A stretch of 64,000 nucleotides of DNA from Zhengitettix transpicula (GCA_037074705.1 CM073594.1:74572509-74636508); one strand, 5' to 3'. Positions 24,871 through 37,540 are shown, counted from the stretch's first letter. Numbers and translations: made by a program. The notes: generated by a model from the sequence alone, not told the origin.

Positions 24871-26204
24871 CCGATGTATTGGTTGAAGAAACGTCGCGTT
24901 ACAATCGCTGTTAAACCCAGGTGGAAAGCCGAGAAGTTTTTAAATATAAAAAAAAAATCATAATAATCTTATCAAGTGAAAGTTGCCAAGACTGGAATAT
25001 TTCAAGAATTGTTAATTTCTTTTCTGCAATTTTTTTTGTATTTATAGGGGACGCCAGGATTGTAGAGTCCGATCATTCAGGAATAAAACCTCCAGTTACC
25101 GGAAAGTTGAGGATTGCGGATTGTTGTGACACCAGAAATACATTGTTGGAGCCACGATTCTCCTTCCCCTTATTTTTCTGCAAGTTTACACACCACTGTT
25201 ATGAAACAGTCAAATCTGCTCGTGTGCGTTATTTGTGGACCAGAAACGACCCAAGGAGGACTCATATCCAGATTGCGTTGAGTAAATACACTGCTGATCC
25301 TCTCCTTTTCCATCACCGAACATCGTCAATTTTTTTCCCCGAACAAGCAAATTTTTACCCCCTAACAAACACACACACACTAATAAAAAACGAGCGAGAG
25401 ATTATTTTCCTCCCCCTTTTGCGGTGGCGGAGCAAGAAATGCTGACCACAAACTTTCAACCCCTCGGGGCCCACACACGCCACACTTCAACCCCCTCTTA
25501 CGCTACTAACCCAATCCCTGCAACCCTCGACACACACACACACACACACAGCCATTCAGAATCGAATGACCCCTTACATAAAAATTTCCCAGTGCGTTGT
25601 AATCCTTTCAATATTAAACGTCCCTTATTCATAGATATGCAAGACCCTCAATATTCTCACATAAAAACATATTTTTCCCCTCAAGATTCTCCAGTTTATT
25701 TTCTCTTCCCGATTGCTACTTAAGAATACTTCCTTCATAAAGAAAATCCCTAAAACACCTTAATATCTGAGTCATCTCTCTGGATTGTTACTACAGCCTC
25801 CAGAGTCCACTTGATAAGGCGATCCTAAAATTTATATATGTAAGAACAGGAGAGGAATATTCTAAGGATAATAGAATCAGGCATGAAAATTTCCCTGTTC
25901 GTTACGAAAGTTTGAAGTCAAACTTTTTCACTATTCAGTAGCATCGCATTTTTGTAATAAATAAAATTCTGCTGCCATTTCACGTTCCTTATTTTTCAAT
26001 TATTTCAAACCGTTTTCACAACATCTCTCTCTTTTTTAACTAGTTGTCGACGTGGATCTGAAACGTGTCGACACATTCGTCGAGTTCTTTATTTTGCTAA
26101 GTTACAAAGAAATCCATTATCCCTTCTTCTTCTAACTTCTTACGTACTTCCCGCCAGTTTCTTTGCCTTTAACTTTTAATGACATTTATCTGTCGTTACG
26201 TATG
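24871..26204. other. No supported gene
   Basis: A 174-codon open frame lies at 24921-25445, but it has no recognisable motif and low-complexity His-Thr repeats from a CA tract. A polypyrimidine run with AG at about 25047 could be a chance acceptor. A CA microsatellite lies at about 25530-25550. Confidence 0.4.
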
Positions 26205-26595
26205 AATAAAATAAATAAAACAGACAAATTGATAGGATAGTTTGGAATTTAATACAATTAAAATTTCAGATTTATATCTCATAAACTTTACGACTTCATC
26301 AGGGTTAACTTAAAAAATAAATAAAAGGAGACGAAACATAAATCCTTGGAATACAAAAAAAAACTCTTCCATCGCCTGGTTGTAACAAAATTTTGGATTC
26401 CAAGAGGTATAAATTTACATCAGCAGAGTCTCAAAATATTAAAATAATTTATAATTCACTAACTAATCCCTGATGATGTCTCAAAGTTGGGTCGAAACGT
26501 TGTACTTTTTTAATGTACTTTTATGAGATGAGATTGTTGAATTTAACTGTATTAAATTATTCTGACTTTATTGATTCATTTATTTTGTTTTTAGT
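26205..26595. repeat. Foldback element with hammerhead-like core (GGGTC stem family)
   Basis: The ends AATAAAATAAATAAAACAGAC and its inverted counterpart at about 26571-26593 pair, as do inner segments around TTTAATACAATT. The right arm has CTGATGA at about 26472, a hairpin TCTC-AAAGTT-GGGTC with one mismatch, then GAAACGTTGTA. The left arm keeps only a decayed reverse copy (CTTCATCAGGG). Confidence 0.65.
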
Positions 26596-27425
26596 CTCTC
26601 AATTTTATGAGTAATTTTACAAATTTATTTTATTTTGCTGCATTTATCAATGATTTTACAATTCCTTTCTCCGATGCTATGCTCTATTTCGGTGATCCGA
26701 TCCCCTTATCTAGTCGCAGAAAACCTCGAGACACTTGGCCTATCATATTTTTATTTTTTTCTATTCTCTTGTGATTGATATCTCGCCAAGTCTTGACTGG
26801 AATGGACCAAGATGAAGCAACTTTAACGACGGCCGCCTTGAAAGAGGAAGGAGCAGGCTCTGGCAGTTTAAACTTTACTGTCCCTCCAAAGGGGTTTACG
26901 ACCTTCCAAGTTTATATTAGCTAAAGCTGACTTTATAATGTGACTTGGTCCGCCAATCCTCACCAGTAATCCGCTTTTAAGGGAGGGAGGGGGGGGGGGG
27001 AAGGGGCAAGACTTAAATATTGGATTCGACCTCGCACCGTCACAGCGAGAAACAAAATAGAAATTCGCCTTGTTCAAAGAATCGTTTTCTCTCTCTCTCT
27101 CCTATGTACTTTTGTTGAGCTTAGATGCGGATGAGTTGCATAGTCACTGAATATATCACCCTCGGTATGGAAAAAAGTAATTCAATATCTTCTAGTTCAG
27201 GTTTCTACAATGAAAGCCATTTTATTTCCAAAATTTATTCTACTTTCACACATTTAAATTTTTAACAATGTCCATTTATTCTTAATTAGTTTCTTTACTA
27301 TTGTGGTACATTTTATATACTAATTAAAATTAATACCTTTTACATTATTTTTAATTAAATTCTATTTTAAAGTTTATATTTTTACGTGTTTATTTGAAAT
27401 AGATAATGTATTTTATGACTGATAT
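26596..27425. other. No recognisable gene
   Basis: A run of G lies near 26990-27000. No motif-bearing frame was seen. Confidence 0.5.
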
Positions 27426-27837
27426 CAGACCATTTTTATTAAATTAAAAAAAGTTTCGGTACGTGTTTGTACCTTCTTCAGGTGTTTCCTGATTAAAAAT
27501 AAATGTTAAAAGCGATTTGACACTAAGTTTAAAATTTTCACTAAATTTGGGAAGTTCTTCTGTTCTTTAATTAAATAATTGAACCTACGATCTTTCATTC
27601 ATAAATGCTTGAAGACCTGACACGAGTCCACGAAAAAACATTAATGGTTTTCCACGACCGCATTAGCGTGTAGGGTTGTTAGAAGGGCCGCGGAGTATTT
27701 AGTGATATTTTTAAATATAGTGTCAAATCACTTTCAACATCCCGTGAGTGATAATTAGAAAAGACCTGATGAACGTGCAAACACGTACAGAAACTTGGTT
27801 TTTTAATTTAGTAAGTAAACGGAGGTCTTTGTAATAT
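27426..27837. repeat. Foldback element with hammerhead-like cores (GGTAC stem family)
   Basis: Left arm, minus strand: CTGAAGA, GGTAC-AAACAC-GTACC hairpin, GAAAC. Right arm, plus strand: CTGATGA at 27766-27772, ACGTG-CAAA-CACGT, then GAAAC at 27790. Outer ends CAGACC and GGTCTTTG are inverted. The cores match those of the element at 23479-24091, but the internal sequence differs. Confidence 0.7.
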
Positions 27838-29753
27838 ATTAGTCTACACGTGCCCTCTTATCATAACGTCTCTTCAGCATAGCGGACCTAAGAGGGCGCA
27901 GCTGCAAGAACGCTGATGCAGTTAAAGACATCACTTTAGATATAGTGAGTAACGATACGCAACAACAACATAAATCTTCACCCCTTCCGCCTAGGCAGCT
28001 GTGAAAACGCTGCGTCAAATGAAGTCAGCATTTTAAGTGCCTTATGCAGACATGCACACGGCAGCAGAAATCATTCCACCCTGTAAGAGTTCTCATTGGA
28101 AACTTAAAATCATCAGGGAGGGGGAAAGGAGTCTTCGAATTGTTCAGAGCTTCTAGGGAACGGCAGTCGTGATCCAACCTCCAGACGGGTCGGTGGCTCC
28201 TGGTGCTATCCGCCAGTTTGTCTTACTTTATTTTATTTCTAACTATTAAATCTCTTTATTCTTCATCAACTCTTATTTGACTGAAGTGCAGCGACACACC
28301 AACCACTACGCCTAGGTTCAATTAGTTGAACCCGAACCCTCACGTTACCGACTTTCCTATTTCTTGTTCTTAATTCTTCCTTTATCCTCTAGATCGGTAG
28401 CCAGGTGAGGTAACGGAGGTATAGCTCGGTTGGTGAACGATCTATCTGGACTTCCCATTTCCAACTGCTGGAATGTTACATGTTCACAGTGGTGGAGTGT
28501 TACATGATGGCAGTTTGGGATGTTACATCTTCAACTACATTCTATTTTACAAATATTTTCTTTTTCTTACCAGCACACCCATTAATGTCGCCGCTACACA
28601 GACATATATTATTATTGTTATCAGAATGAAAAGTATGTAGAGAATATGTAAATATTCATGGCCATGGCTAAAAGCTGCATACAGGACTTTAAGAGGACGT
28701 ATCTGGTAAAACTTTAATTCAAGAGAATCAGAATATAAGAACATGAGAAGTCATTTAAAAATGAGAGAGTAAATAGGATGAATAGATAATTTTTACAGCC
28801 GGGAAATGGCTAGTGACTAACAAGATGATGATCAACAGCTAGAGAAATTGAAATACAGAGACTTCACTCACTACTCGTACAAGAGTGGAAGGGGGGAAAA
28901 AAGAAAATAAATAAATATACGTAGCGGCAGTACGAGGAATCTGCCTGGAATACAGAGCGACAGAACGAAACGCTCGCAATATCCTATATTAAAAAATTTC
29001 GCCGCCAGAGCAAATATGGCGGGAGCAGTTATATTTTGGGAGGGGAGGAAGTGAGTGGGTGGGGATGGAGGGGGAAAAAGGGATGTGGAATTACCTAGAA
29101 ATCCAGGCTAGCTGTGAACGTCGAGTGCGTCTCTACTCTCTTCATTACCGCCATCTCCGCTTTTAATTCGTACTCAGACACGTTTTATCCCCGTCCGCCT
29201 ACGGGCAAGAGGGTGAAATACTTGCAACCACTTCACTCTACTCCCTACAATTAAAACGAGGTTAGCGGAATAAAGCAATGCCTTCCGTTACCACCCTTCC
29301 CCCCTGGAAACATTATACACGGCTACAAAGTCTCCAGGTAGCGTGGAACACGTGCCGCAGGAAGGTCTCCCTAACCACACACGTGACGTCACCGACAATT
29401 CTCGCCACGTATTGTATTTACACATGCGAGCGAAAAATAATTTTTTAAACCTTCGGGTTAAGTGAAGAACCGCAATGAAAGAATTTAATGATAGTATAAT
29501 AATAATGAGGCGAGCTAAATAAATATTTCCGACACTATTGCTTATAAATTAGGAAAAAACTTCCACAGAAATTGATTAAAGCACGATTAATCCTATAAAT
29601 TTTATTTAACTAAAATGTAAATCCTATATATTAATTAATCGGCGGAAAAGTTTAATTATTTGTCGTGATTAATTATAATGATGGTTTCTTTAATTTCTGT
29701 TATAAATGTGTTCTAATTTCCTATGAACTAATAAGTACCAAATTTCTCTTCAC
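27838..29753. other. No recognisable gene
   Basis: Near 28.42 kb the phrase TATAGCTCGGTTGGTGAACG looks like an A box, but I see no B box after it. Otherwise motif-free. Confidence 0.45.
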
Positions 29754-29862
29754 AGCAATAATTAAGTCGAAGTTGTCTTTACAATAATAAGTGCCGAAGT
29801 TGCCTTTCCAACAATGTTCCGAAGTTGCTATTACAATAATGTAAAGCCGAAGATGTCTTTTT
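29754..29862. repeat. Short tandem repeat, 25-28 bp unit
   Basis: Four units each containing CGAAGTTG (or CGAAGATG) followed by a pyrimidine stretch and ACAATAAT. They start near 29768, 29794, 29820 and 29848. Confidence 0.75.
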
Positions 29863-30099
29863 TTGAAAAAGAGACTATTTTAGGGTAATCCATATTGGAG
29901 TTTTCCTTTATCGCTTTTTAATCAACTTATTTTCTTGATGATTTTTTTTACTTCTTACGTGTCACTTTTGCTCGATGAACCCTTATATGTCTAATTCTTT
30001 TTTTCTGTATTTTACTGCCTTATTAGCTTTTTGTTTTGTAATAAATAACAAAAAAAATTTGATCATATAAACACCATATAACGTTTTATTTTTTAAGTT

Positions 30100-30200
30100 T
30101 TGTCTACTGACTAGTGCAGTTGTGTCGCTCTAGACTCTTCTTAGCCACGGAAGAAAGGGACAAGGATCCCAGAAACGTTGTGTGGTATTTATATTGTCAC
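30100..30200 (+). repeat. Penelope-tail-like repeat with hammerhead-like core (copy 2)
   Basis: Contains GTTGTGTCGCTCTAGACTCTTC, then AAGAAAGGGA-CAAGGA-TCCC and AGAAACGTTGTGTGG. The GGGA/TCCC pairing followed by GAAAC matches the tail found next to the GIY-YIG remnant at 44.2 kb. The CTGANGA part is degraded here. No coding remnant lies upstream. Confidence 0.5.
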
Positions 30201-30334
30201 TTTTTTTTGTCTGTATTTGGCTATCTTTATAATTATTAATTTTCAATCAGACGTAAATTTTTCATTCGAGTTTCTTGTTTGGTTATTAATTATCTTTCTG
30301 CTGTTTTCCGTCCTTCTTGTTTCAAGCAATGGAT

Positions 30335-30598
30335 ACACTCCTCTCCCGCCGTCGGAAGGGCGTGGGACAAGTACCCAATGCCCGACCTACCTGATGCAAG
30401 TTTTTCTAGGGTTTTTCCTGCATTTCTTTAGGCGAATGCCGGGTAGGATCCTTAAAATACAGCTCGGGGGCCCTAGTTAACCGTTGGCTACCTTCCTCTA
30501 CCCTTCCACATCCCCCCTTTCAAATCCCTTCCTATGCTATTAAAGGGCAGTTGCCACCTTGAGGATTACCCTCATGTAGCATGTTACCTAAAAAAAAC
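30335..30598 (+). repeat. Poly(A) retroposon family, copy 4 (5'-truncated)
   Basis: Starts within the CTCTCCCGCCGTCGGAAGG region and runs to GTTACCTAAAAAAAAC. The hairpin half is absent. 5' truncation with an intact A-tail is what target-primed retroposition produces. Confidence 0.8.
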
Positions 30599-30613
30599 GA
30601 TTCCAATATAAAG

Positions 30614-31146
30614 GAAGCCTGCGAGAGAATTCTCTCGCAGGTGAAACTTCCCAGAGAGCTCTGGCGGAGGCTACCTTTGGGGATGCCTTCACATCTCTCT
30701 GGTTTTTTGAACTAAGATTCGCACATGCCGAGGCACCTTGGCCTGTTTTGAGAGGTGTATGTTCCGGGGTCGCAGACCTTGGGCATACGGTAAGAGTAGT
30801 CCACTATTCCTATTGGATTAGTCGGTCAGCTGCCTCCTAAACCGGTGAAGGCAGGAGAGGGGAAAGCTGCGACCCCACAGCTAACCCCTTAACCGCTATC
30901 GGAAGGGCGTGGGACAAGTACCAAATGCCCGACCCACCTGATGCAGGTTTTCTAGGGTTTTCCCTGCATCACTTTTAGGCGAATTGCCGGGTAGGATCCT
31001 TAAACCATAGACCGGGGTCTTAGTTAACCCTTAGCTACCTTCCTCAACCTTTCCGCATTACCCCTTTCAAACCCCTTCCTATGCTATTAAAGAGGAGTTG
31101 TCACCGTGTGGATTACCCTCATGTAGCCTGTTACCCTAAAAAAAAA
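30614..31146 (+). repeat. Poly(A) retroposon family, copy 5 (full length, with target duplication)
   Basis: Starts with a perfect hairpin (GCCTGCGAGAGAATT with its complement, about 30617-30641) and ends GTTACCCT with an A-run at 31146. The flanks GATTCCAATATAAAG (30599-30613) and GATTCGAATATATAA (31147-31161) match at 12 of 15 positions and look like a decayed target-site duplication. It inserted immediately after the A-tail of copy 4. This copy best defines the family's ends and polarity. Confidence 0.85.
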
Positions 31147-31161
31147 GATTCGAATATATAA

Positions 31162-32082
31162 TACTACAGGAAATCAGCATCTAAAATCGTCGCATTTTAC
31201 TAAACGAAAAAATGTTTAGGGTTAATAATATGCTTGGACGAACAGATTCTTTATCAGTGTGGAATTTAAATTGGTATATATTCTTCGATTTGTGGTATTA
31301 CTTGATTGTTAATATTAAACTGATTCATACGCATTCTATAAATTTTATTCTACACTCCCCTCATGAGAAATGAAAGTTCTCCGCGTCATAGAATGATATT
31401 GATATCACTAAGCGCCAGAGATATTGTTGTCGGTCGCGACCTGCTGATGTGCAGAGACAGAGGATTTCCGACGGTGTGAGACAGTGTGGGAGTATTGTGT
31501 GTGTGTGTGTGTTGTTTCCCCTTAATCCTCCATAGCAGAGTGCTGGCTGGGCTGGCGTGGAAGAGTTCGCCCGCTGTTTGTGCTCTCTGGCGTTGATCTG
31601 AAATTCTGAGCTGGCTTCTATTTTCGCACATCTGCAGTCTCTCTCCTCCCCCTCTAAGACTGCAAACATCAACAGCAAGGGCCAAAAATCCCCCCCCCCC
31701 CAAGCAGCAGCTTCCGTTGCTCACTCATCAATAACACAAGCAAATGCAACTATGCACAGTATCTATATAAATTATATACCACGGGCTTTTGTTTTCGCAA
31801 GTAGGCGTCTCTTCCATCTAGAGCACTTTGCCCTCTGTAAATAAATAAATAAAGGCAAACAATGCTCACATCCGCAGAATAGTGAAAGAAAAGTAAATAT
31901 ATGCTAAAGTTCACATCCAGTCTCGGTCTGCAACACAAAGGTCAAAAACTGTGAATGATTCCAACTGTTTAAATTCTGCAGGTAATTCTACACCTCCTGA
32001 TGATTACAACCAAACATAAAATGAATATCTATAGACCGTTTGCGTAAATAATTCGTAGCGACGCGCCAGGAATATATACTAA
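31162..32082. other. No recognisable gene
   Basis: Short frames only. A GT run lies at about 31497-31512 and a C-run at 31690-31700. Confidence 0.5.
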
Positions 32083-32594
32083 GGTAATGCCTCCTATTTA
32101 TTTCTGTTTTGTTTGTCAAGACAATTAAATATTATTTAAACAGCATAAACCCACAACATTAATGATTAAATTTTCTCTTTTCAATATAGTCTCCGACTTA
32201 TTCCACAGTTTTGTTCACCGTTTAACAAGGGCATGGATTCCACTGCGCTAAAAAGTGTGGTCTTGTTTCTTCAGCCATCGACGCCATTCAGCTTCGTTAC
32301 AGCGACGAATCCATCAGTGCCGAACGGTGCTGACACACACTCTTGCATCACAATACACATTTTTCAGACTTTTATCAATAGAATGGGCGTTTCACCTTCC
32401 GCATTTAAGAATTCAATCACAGAATACGTACGTCAATGTCAGCCATTTTGCAAGACGGGGCAGTACAGCCACCTGTTGACTTAGGATGTTGTTACCGCAG
32501 TGGATTGGAGAAGAATGTTTGAAGAATCGCGCAAAATTCAAAATTTTCACATAACTAGCTTATTTAAGGAGGGGGGGAAAAAGGAGGAATTACT
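32083..32594 (-). mobile_element. Internally deleted mariner (MITE-like)
   Basis: On the minus strand the N-terminal DNA-binding part of a mariner transposase is visible: MADIDVR at 32446, then IEFLNAEGETPI, SLKNVYCDA and VSTVRHW. It is joined directly to the C-terminal end (WRRWLKKQDHTF, GIHALVKR, TKLWNKS). The whole catalytic DDD domain is missing. Frameshifts and stops (one before IEFLNAEG, one at GRSGI-equivalent) show decay. Candidate inverted ends are GTAATGCCTCCT at the left and AGGAGGAATTAC at the right (one mismatch). Such elements can only be moved by a transposase supplied elsewhere. Confidence 0.75.
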
Positions 32595-34500
32595 TGTTGA
32601 ACCACCCTCGTATTTCTCTTCAAAGAGTAGTGTCCGTGACGCGAAATACTGTCAGCTGCGCATCGTTCACAGGTTAACCCAAAAGGTATTTCCTCAACTC
32701 CCCCTCCATTTTATCGAAACGGCCTGTACATAAAAATTCATAAGAACATCAATAAAGTCAGAATAATTTCATTTTATCAGAATCAATTTTCAGAATAAGA
32801 TTTCATGAAAGTACAAAAAATGAACAAGTTTCGACCCACCTTCGGGACCACAACAAGAACCAAATCGATAAAAAATAAAAACGTTACCCCTATCTTGGCC
32901 ATTTTTAAGCAAAATTTGGATCAATGAGGTGTAAAAAAACCATTAGCGACATATTTTTAAAAGATTTTTAGTGTAAGTTGACAAAGCTAAAATCTAGATA
33001 GTTTATTGACCTCTTTAATTACTTTTTGTCCGATCAAACCCAAATAATGTTAGTATTTCTCGGGCGGTCATTAGTCGTGCGATTTGAATCGAATGGACGG
33101 CCAGGGTGAGAGCGTGCGATACAGAATTAGAAATAAGAAAAGATCGCTGTTGGTGTGAACCCCTAGGGGGAGGGGGGAGGGACGAATAATTCTGATAGAA
33201 CTGCGGAGCAGCCTGAAAATGTGCGGGGAGTAGACACAAAAGATGAAAAAAAGGGTAGTCTGCTAAATAGTTCATTTCTTTACCATTATCAGCAGATAGA
33301 TAGAGTAGATTCATTAAAGTTAAATTCAAAATATTTATCTTACGTTGAACATATTGAAGATAATAAACGATATATTCCGCTTTGCTACTAATTTTCGTCG
33401 TTTGCTTTGTGTTTATTTCCAGTCAATAGTCTCTTGAAATAATTTTATTAAATAATATTCAAAATAAAAATTCATCTTGCAGAATACCGCTTGAATGTTT
33501 CAGTTATTTGCTTTGTCTCCTTGTGTATTTCCCGACCTCTTTGGTTGAATATTCAGCATAGTTGCCTTCATCAAGTTTATTTTTTTAACATATATAATCC
33601 GGTTTCTAAAATGCCCTTGTTTTCCTTAAGTAAGAATATCAGGTCTGTGTAGTTTAAATTTGTGTTATGCTAGTAAGGTAACGTTGTAAGGTTTCCGGAA
33701 CAGTTTGCAGAATATCTGAAATTGCTGCTAGGGTTTTAAGTCCGTTGTTTGCCTTCAATTATCAACATTATCGGCAACATCGGCCACTCAGTACCGCTGC
33801 TATCGGAGGAGGAATTTTCCCGCAGGTATTCGCCTTTCAATCCCCACAACTTTATCGATTATTCGTGGTTATGGATTCGTGAGCCTCTTTTCCGTCTGTC
33901 TCTCTGGGATATTTGTATTGTGGTTTCCAAGGTTTCTGACCGCCGCCGCCGACAAACGTCGTCTCTATTGTATCTACAACGGAATTGTTGAGTCGGTCTT
34001 CGACCTCATTGTTGCCGAGTGCAGTTGTTTGTTCAATAATTCACAAGACGCACACACACACTCATGTGCTGGGGAAGTCTTACGTTGCGTGCTCAGGTTT
34101 CATCAAGGAAGGGAAAAAAGAAGAAAAGACATGTAGTTCGTTCTTCCTTGGACATTCCACGAGGAACACGCGACTTTTTCACCGGGAAATTTTGATGATT
34201 GTGTAACTCTCGAGTTACCCGTGAGAACGGATCTCAGAGGCTAATACAAAAATAACAACAACTAGTGACATCTCAACAGATGATCAGAATAGTAGGACAC
34301 GAATAGAGCAAAGAAAGAAGATGAGAAAGTGGAGAAAATAGTTTTGCTTCGAGACACATGAAAACGTTCTCGATTATTGTGCGACGTTTTGACGACCATC
34401 TGCACAGCCTTGATCTTCTAGGCGAAGTTTCCAAATTGGTAGTAAACCAATTATAAAACTACAACTTCTATATGTTTTACCTCTAGTTCGGGCGTCAATT
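32595..34500. other. No gene; two decayed hammerhead-like motifs
   Basis: At 32815-32860 the minus strand has GGTGGGTCGAAAC, like the GGGTC stem family but without an intact CTGANGA. At 34360-34440 the minus strand has a decayed GAAGATC...GGTCGTCAAAACGTCGC. No motif-bearing protein frame. Confidence 0.45.
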
Positions 34501-35498
34501 TGTAACAAATACAAATTAATTAATTTTTCAATTTAATTTAATACGAAAGCCACACGTAGAAAGACATCAATTTGTGGTACTCACAAATATTAAAATGATT
34601 GGGTGTTTTAGTAAGAATCGAGATTTTTAAATAGACAAACAAATTAATTTATTAACACACAAACAATTGAATTTACACAAGTTTTCAAATGAATGTTTAC
34701 AACAGTTTTTAATTAATGTTTTACAATAAAATTTTCTCTTTCTCAGGGTCGTTTACTGGGCCTTTAATAAGACAAATACTCGTTAAAACAATTTTTACAA
34801 TGCAATAAAAGAAAAACACATACAATACAAACTTTAAATTCTAATCAAATTCGAAATCTGAAATCTGACGATAATACATTTACTTATGAGTTTACACTGC
34901 TATGAAATATTACCTTACGGTCTCTGGTAATCAATTAAATTCGGCTCGCTCGCACACTCACACTTAAACTCACTTTATATACAGGCCATAATGAGCACCA
35001 AGTAGTGCAGACACTTTACACTGAACACTTCCGTCAGTACAACTAAGCAGATATTTCAAGTAACAGCAGACTACCACCTCACGACTGCAACTTTCGTCTG
35101 TCCACAGCTAGATTTCCACGATGACCTTACTCTCACGACGAACTCCTCTCTCACGACGACTTTCACTTCGAACAATTTACTTATTTATTTCGACCACCTA
35201 ACTCGGCCCGATGTTCACGAGGACCACCACAGACGAACTCTACTGGCAGACTGACTCTCTCACGACGACTCCTCAGCTATATTTCCTCGCCTTTTGCACA
35301 CCTCCCCACACAGCCGGGTGCACTTTTGCACACCTCCCCACAGACAACCCCGTGCGCACATCTTTCTCTAAGGCGCCAACTGCCCCCAATTATCCCCACA
35401 TTGCATCATCCATGGGTACAACCCGTGTGCCTTCTGCTGCTGACAATACGAGTCCATATATTTGTTTATTAATTAATTATTTCCTTTTAATTATCACA
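34501..35498 (-). repeat. LTR-like repeat copy E
   Basis: The plus strand starts TGTAACAAATAC and ends ATTATCACA at 35498. It carries the family blocks AAGCCACACGT near the left, CTCAGGGTCGTTTACTGGG (34744-34762) and GAAATCTGACG (34855-34865), the reverse of the TCAGATTTC motif. It is the most diverged copy, with no clear target duplication. Confidence 0.5.
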
Positions 35499-35639
35499 AT
35501 ATACAACGGTGTACTGTACTGAAAATCTGAATGTGCTAAATATCTATGAATGTGATATCTAAGTGTACTGTAAAATCTGTGAGCGTAAGAGAATATATAT
35601 GTGAGTAAAAAATAAAATAATATCTAACAGTGCAATGTA

Positions 35640-36215
35640 TTAATGTATGTTTTTTTAGGTGTAGACAGGCTATGTATAGGTGTTTTTTAGGTCACAGGCT
35701 ACATGAGGGTAATCCATATGGTGGCAACTCCCCTTTAATAGCATAGGAAGGAATTTGAAAGGGGGGTGTGGAAGGGTAGAGGAAGGTAGCCAAGGATTAA
35801 CTAGGGTCCCCGGGCTATATTTTAAAGATACTACCCGGCATTCGCCTAAAGAAATGCAGGATAAACCCTAGAAAAACCTGCATCAGGTAGGTCGAGCATA
35901 GGGTACTTGTCCCACGCCCTTCCGATAGCAAGAGAGGAGTTTTCTGTGGGGACGCAGCATTTCCTTCTCCATGCCTCAACCAGTTTAGGAGGCAGCAGGC
36001 CGACTATTCCAATGGGAATAGCGGACAACTCTTACCGTATGCCCAAGGTCAGTGACCCCGGAACATACACCTCTCAGTACAGGCCGAGGTGCCTCGGCTT
36101 GTGGGAACCTTAGTTCAAAAACGGAGTGGAAAAGGCATCCCCAAAGGTAGCCCCTTCGTGTCTCTCCTACAAGGTACTGCCTGCGAGAGAATAACCCTCG
36201 CAGACCTATCACCGA
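35640..36215 (-). repeat. Poly(A) retroposon family, copy 6
   Basis: The left end shows two nested T-runs (TTTTTTTAGGTGTAGACAGGC, then TTTTTTAGGTCACAGGC), suggesting a second insertion into or duplication of the tail. The body matches the family through to the hairpin CTGCGAGAGAAT...CTCGCAG at about 36180-36204. Confidence 0.75.
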
Positions 36216-37540
36216 TGTACAGGGTAAGCACAAATATCTTAAACGTATTTTGACCCACCAACCCCTGAGTGAGATTGTCTCAGGTTTGATGTTATTATTT
36301 TTCAATTTTGTTTGTATATATAAACGCAATAAAACGTCAAACCCCGAAGGTGGATTAATCACGTGTAATAGAGCTAGTGGAAAGCCCAAAATTTATGAAG
36401 ACTTTCGCAGGCTTCAGCGACAAATATCCGACTCGTGAAAGGATTTCTGACCTGAGTCAACAACTGTGAAAGGACAATAGGGGTAGGGCCTATAGTTCTC
36501 TAGAATGCTTGAGAAAACTTCCTATTCAAACTGAAAAAAAAGCACCTCCTTTACGAGGCAGAACCACAAAAACCTAAAATATAAAACCAGCAATCTTATC
36601 TTTTACATTTTGAGGTGTACATCAACACGGTCGATAGTAGTGACGTAAGAAACGAGTTACCGCAAAGTTCCTCAAAAGTTGTCAAGTAAATAAGATCAGT
36701 TAGAAAATTAAAAGAAGAGGTTGTAATTATAAGGGTTGAGGGTTAAAAAATCGACTGGAGAAGTGGAAGGAGTTTTTAAGTGGAGTTTGTTTGCGTTGTC
36801 GGAGAAAGTGACATCTGTTGCTGAACAACTGAATAATACAGAGGGTAAAGTAGATCGTCGTGTTTCTGCTAGAACTCCTTCCTCGTTTGCGTTTATCATT
36901 TAAAAATATATATATATATTTATTATCAGTTGTGGGGGGGACACGCATGAGCTCTGCCAGAAGGGGGAGAGTAATCCGTAGTCCTGTTCAACTCCGCTGC
37001 GAATTAAAATGCAAATCGAAGGCCGAGCCAGGGCAAACATCAATCCCCTCGCTTGTACAACAGCAGACTCTGTCCCTCTCTCACATTGAATTTTAATTCA
37101 ACAGTCACACCACCTTCTTCGTCAGTTGGACATTGAATAAAAAATGAATCGTTGTAAAATATTGTATGTATGGTCTAATTCATGAATGTATGCCGTTTAA
37201 GTGACTAGCAAAAGAAATATTTAAAAGGAGAATAGGGGATGGGAAGTAGTGAAGTGAACAGGCTAGAATAGAAAACGGCGAGGAAAAGCTGTGATAGATG
37301 TACGAAAGTAGAACAGAAGATAACAAGGAGACTGAGACTTAATCCTTGTCTGTCTATTACTGAAATGCGCAAAGTAGGTTCGTGTTCCACTCGTTTGAAC
37401 CCTGAACCGTTACAACTTCCTTTATCTCTCAAGAAACGCGACAGAACCTCTATACTTCTTAAAAAATTCACGTCCGTTGTTTCTGCAAGAATTTGTGTAT
37501 TTTTTCCCCTCCCTCAATTCTGTTGCTTCTTTTAGTATAT
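36216..37540. other. No recognisable gene
   Basis: Motif-free short frames; a short AT run at 36908-36921. Confidence 0.5.

Noticed and set aside
25030..25060. Splice acceptor (polypyrimidine then AG)
   Set aside because: No coding exon with recognisable similarity follows; such runs are frequent by chance in this AT-rich sequence.
24921..25445. 174-codon open frame
   Set aside because: No motif, low-complexity His-Thr stretch from a CA repeat, no support for a start or splice structure.
28415..28460. Possible tRNA gene (TATAGCTCGGTTGGTGAACG)
   Set aside because: Only an A-box-like stretch; no B box or cloverleaf follows.
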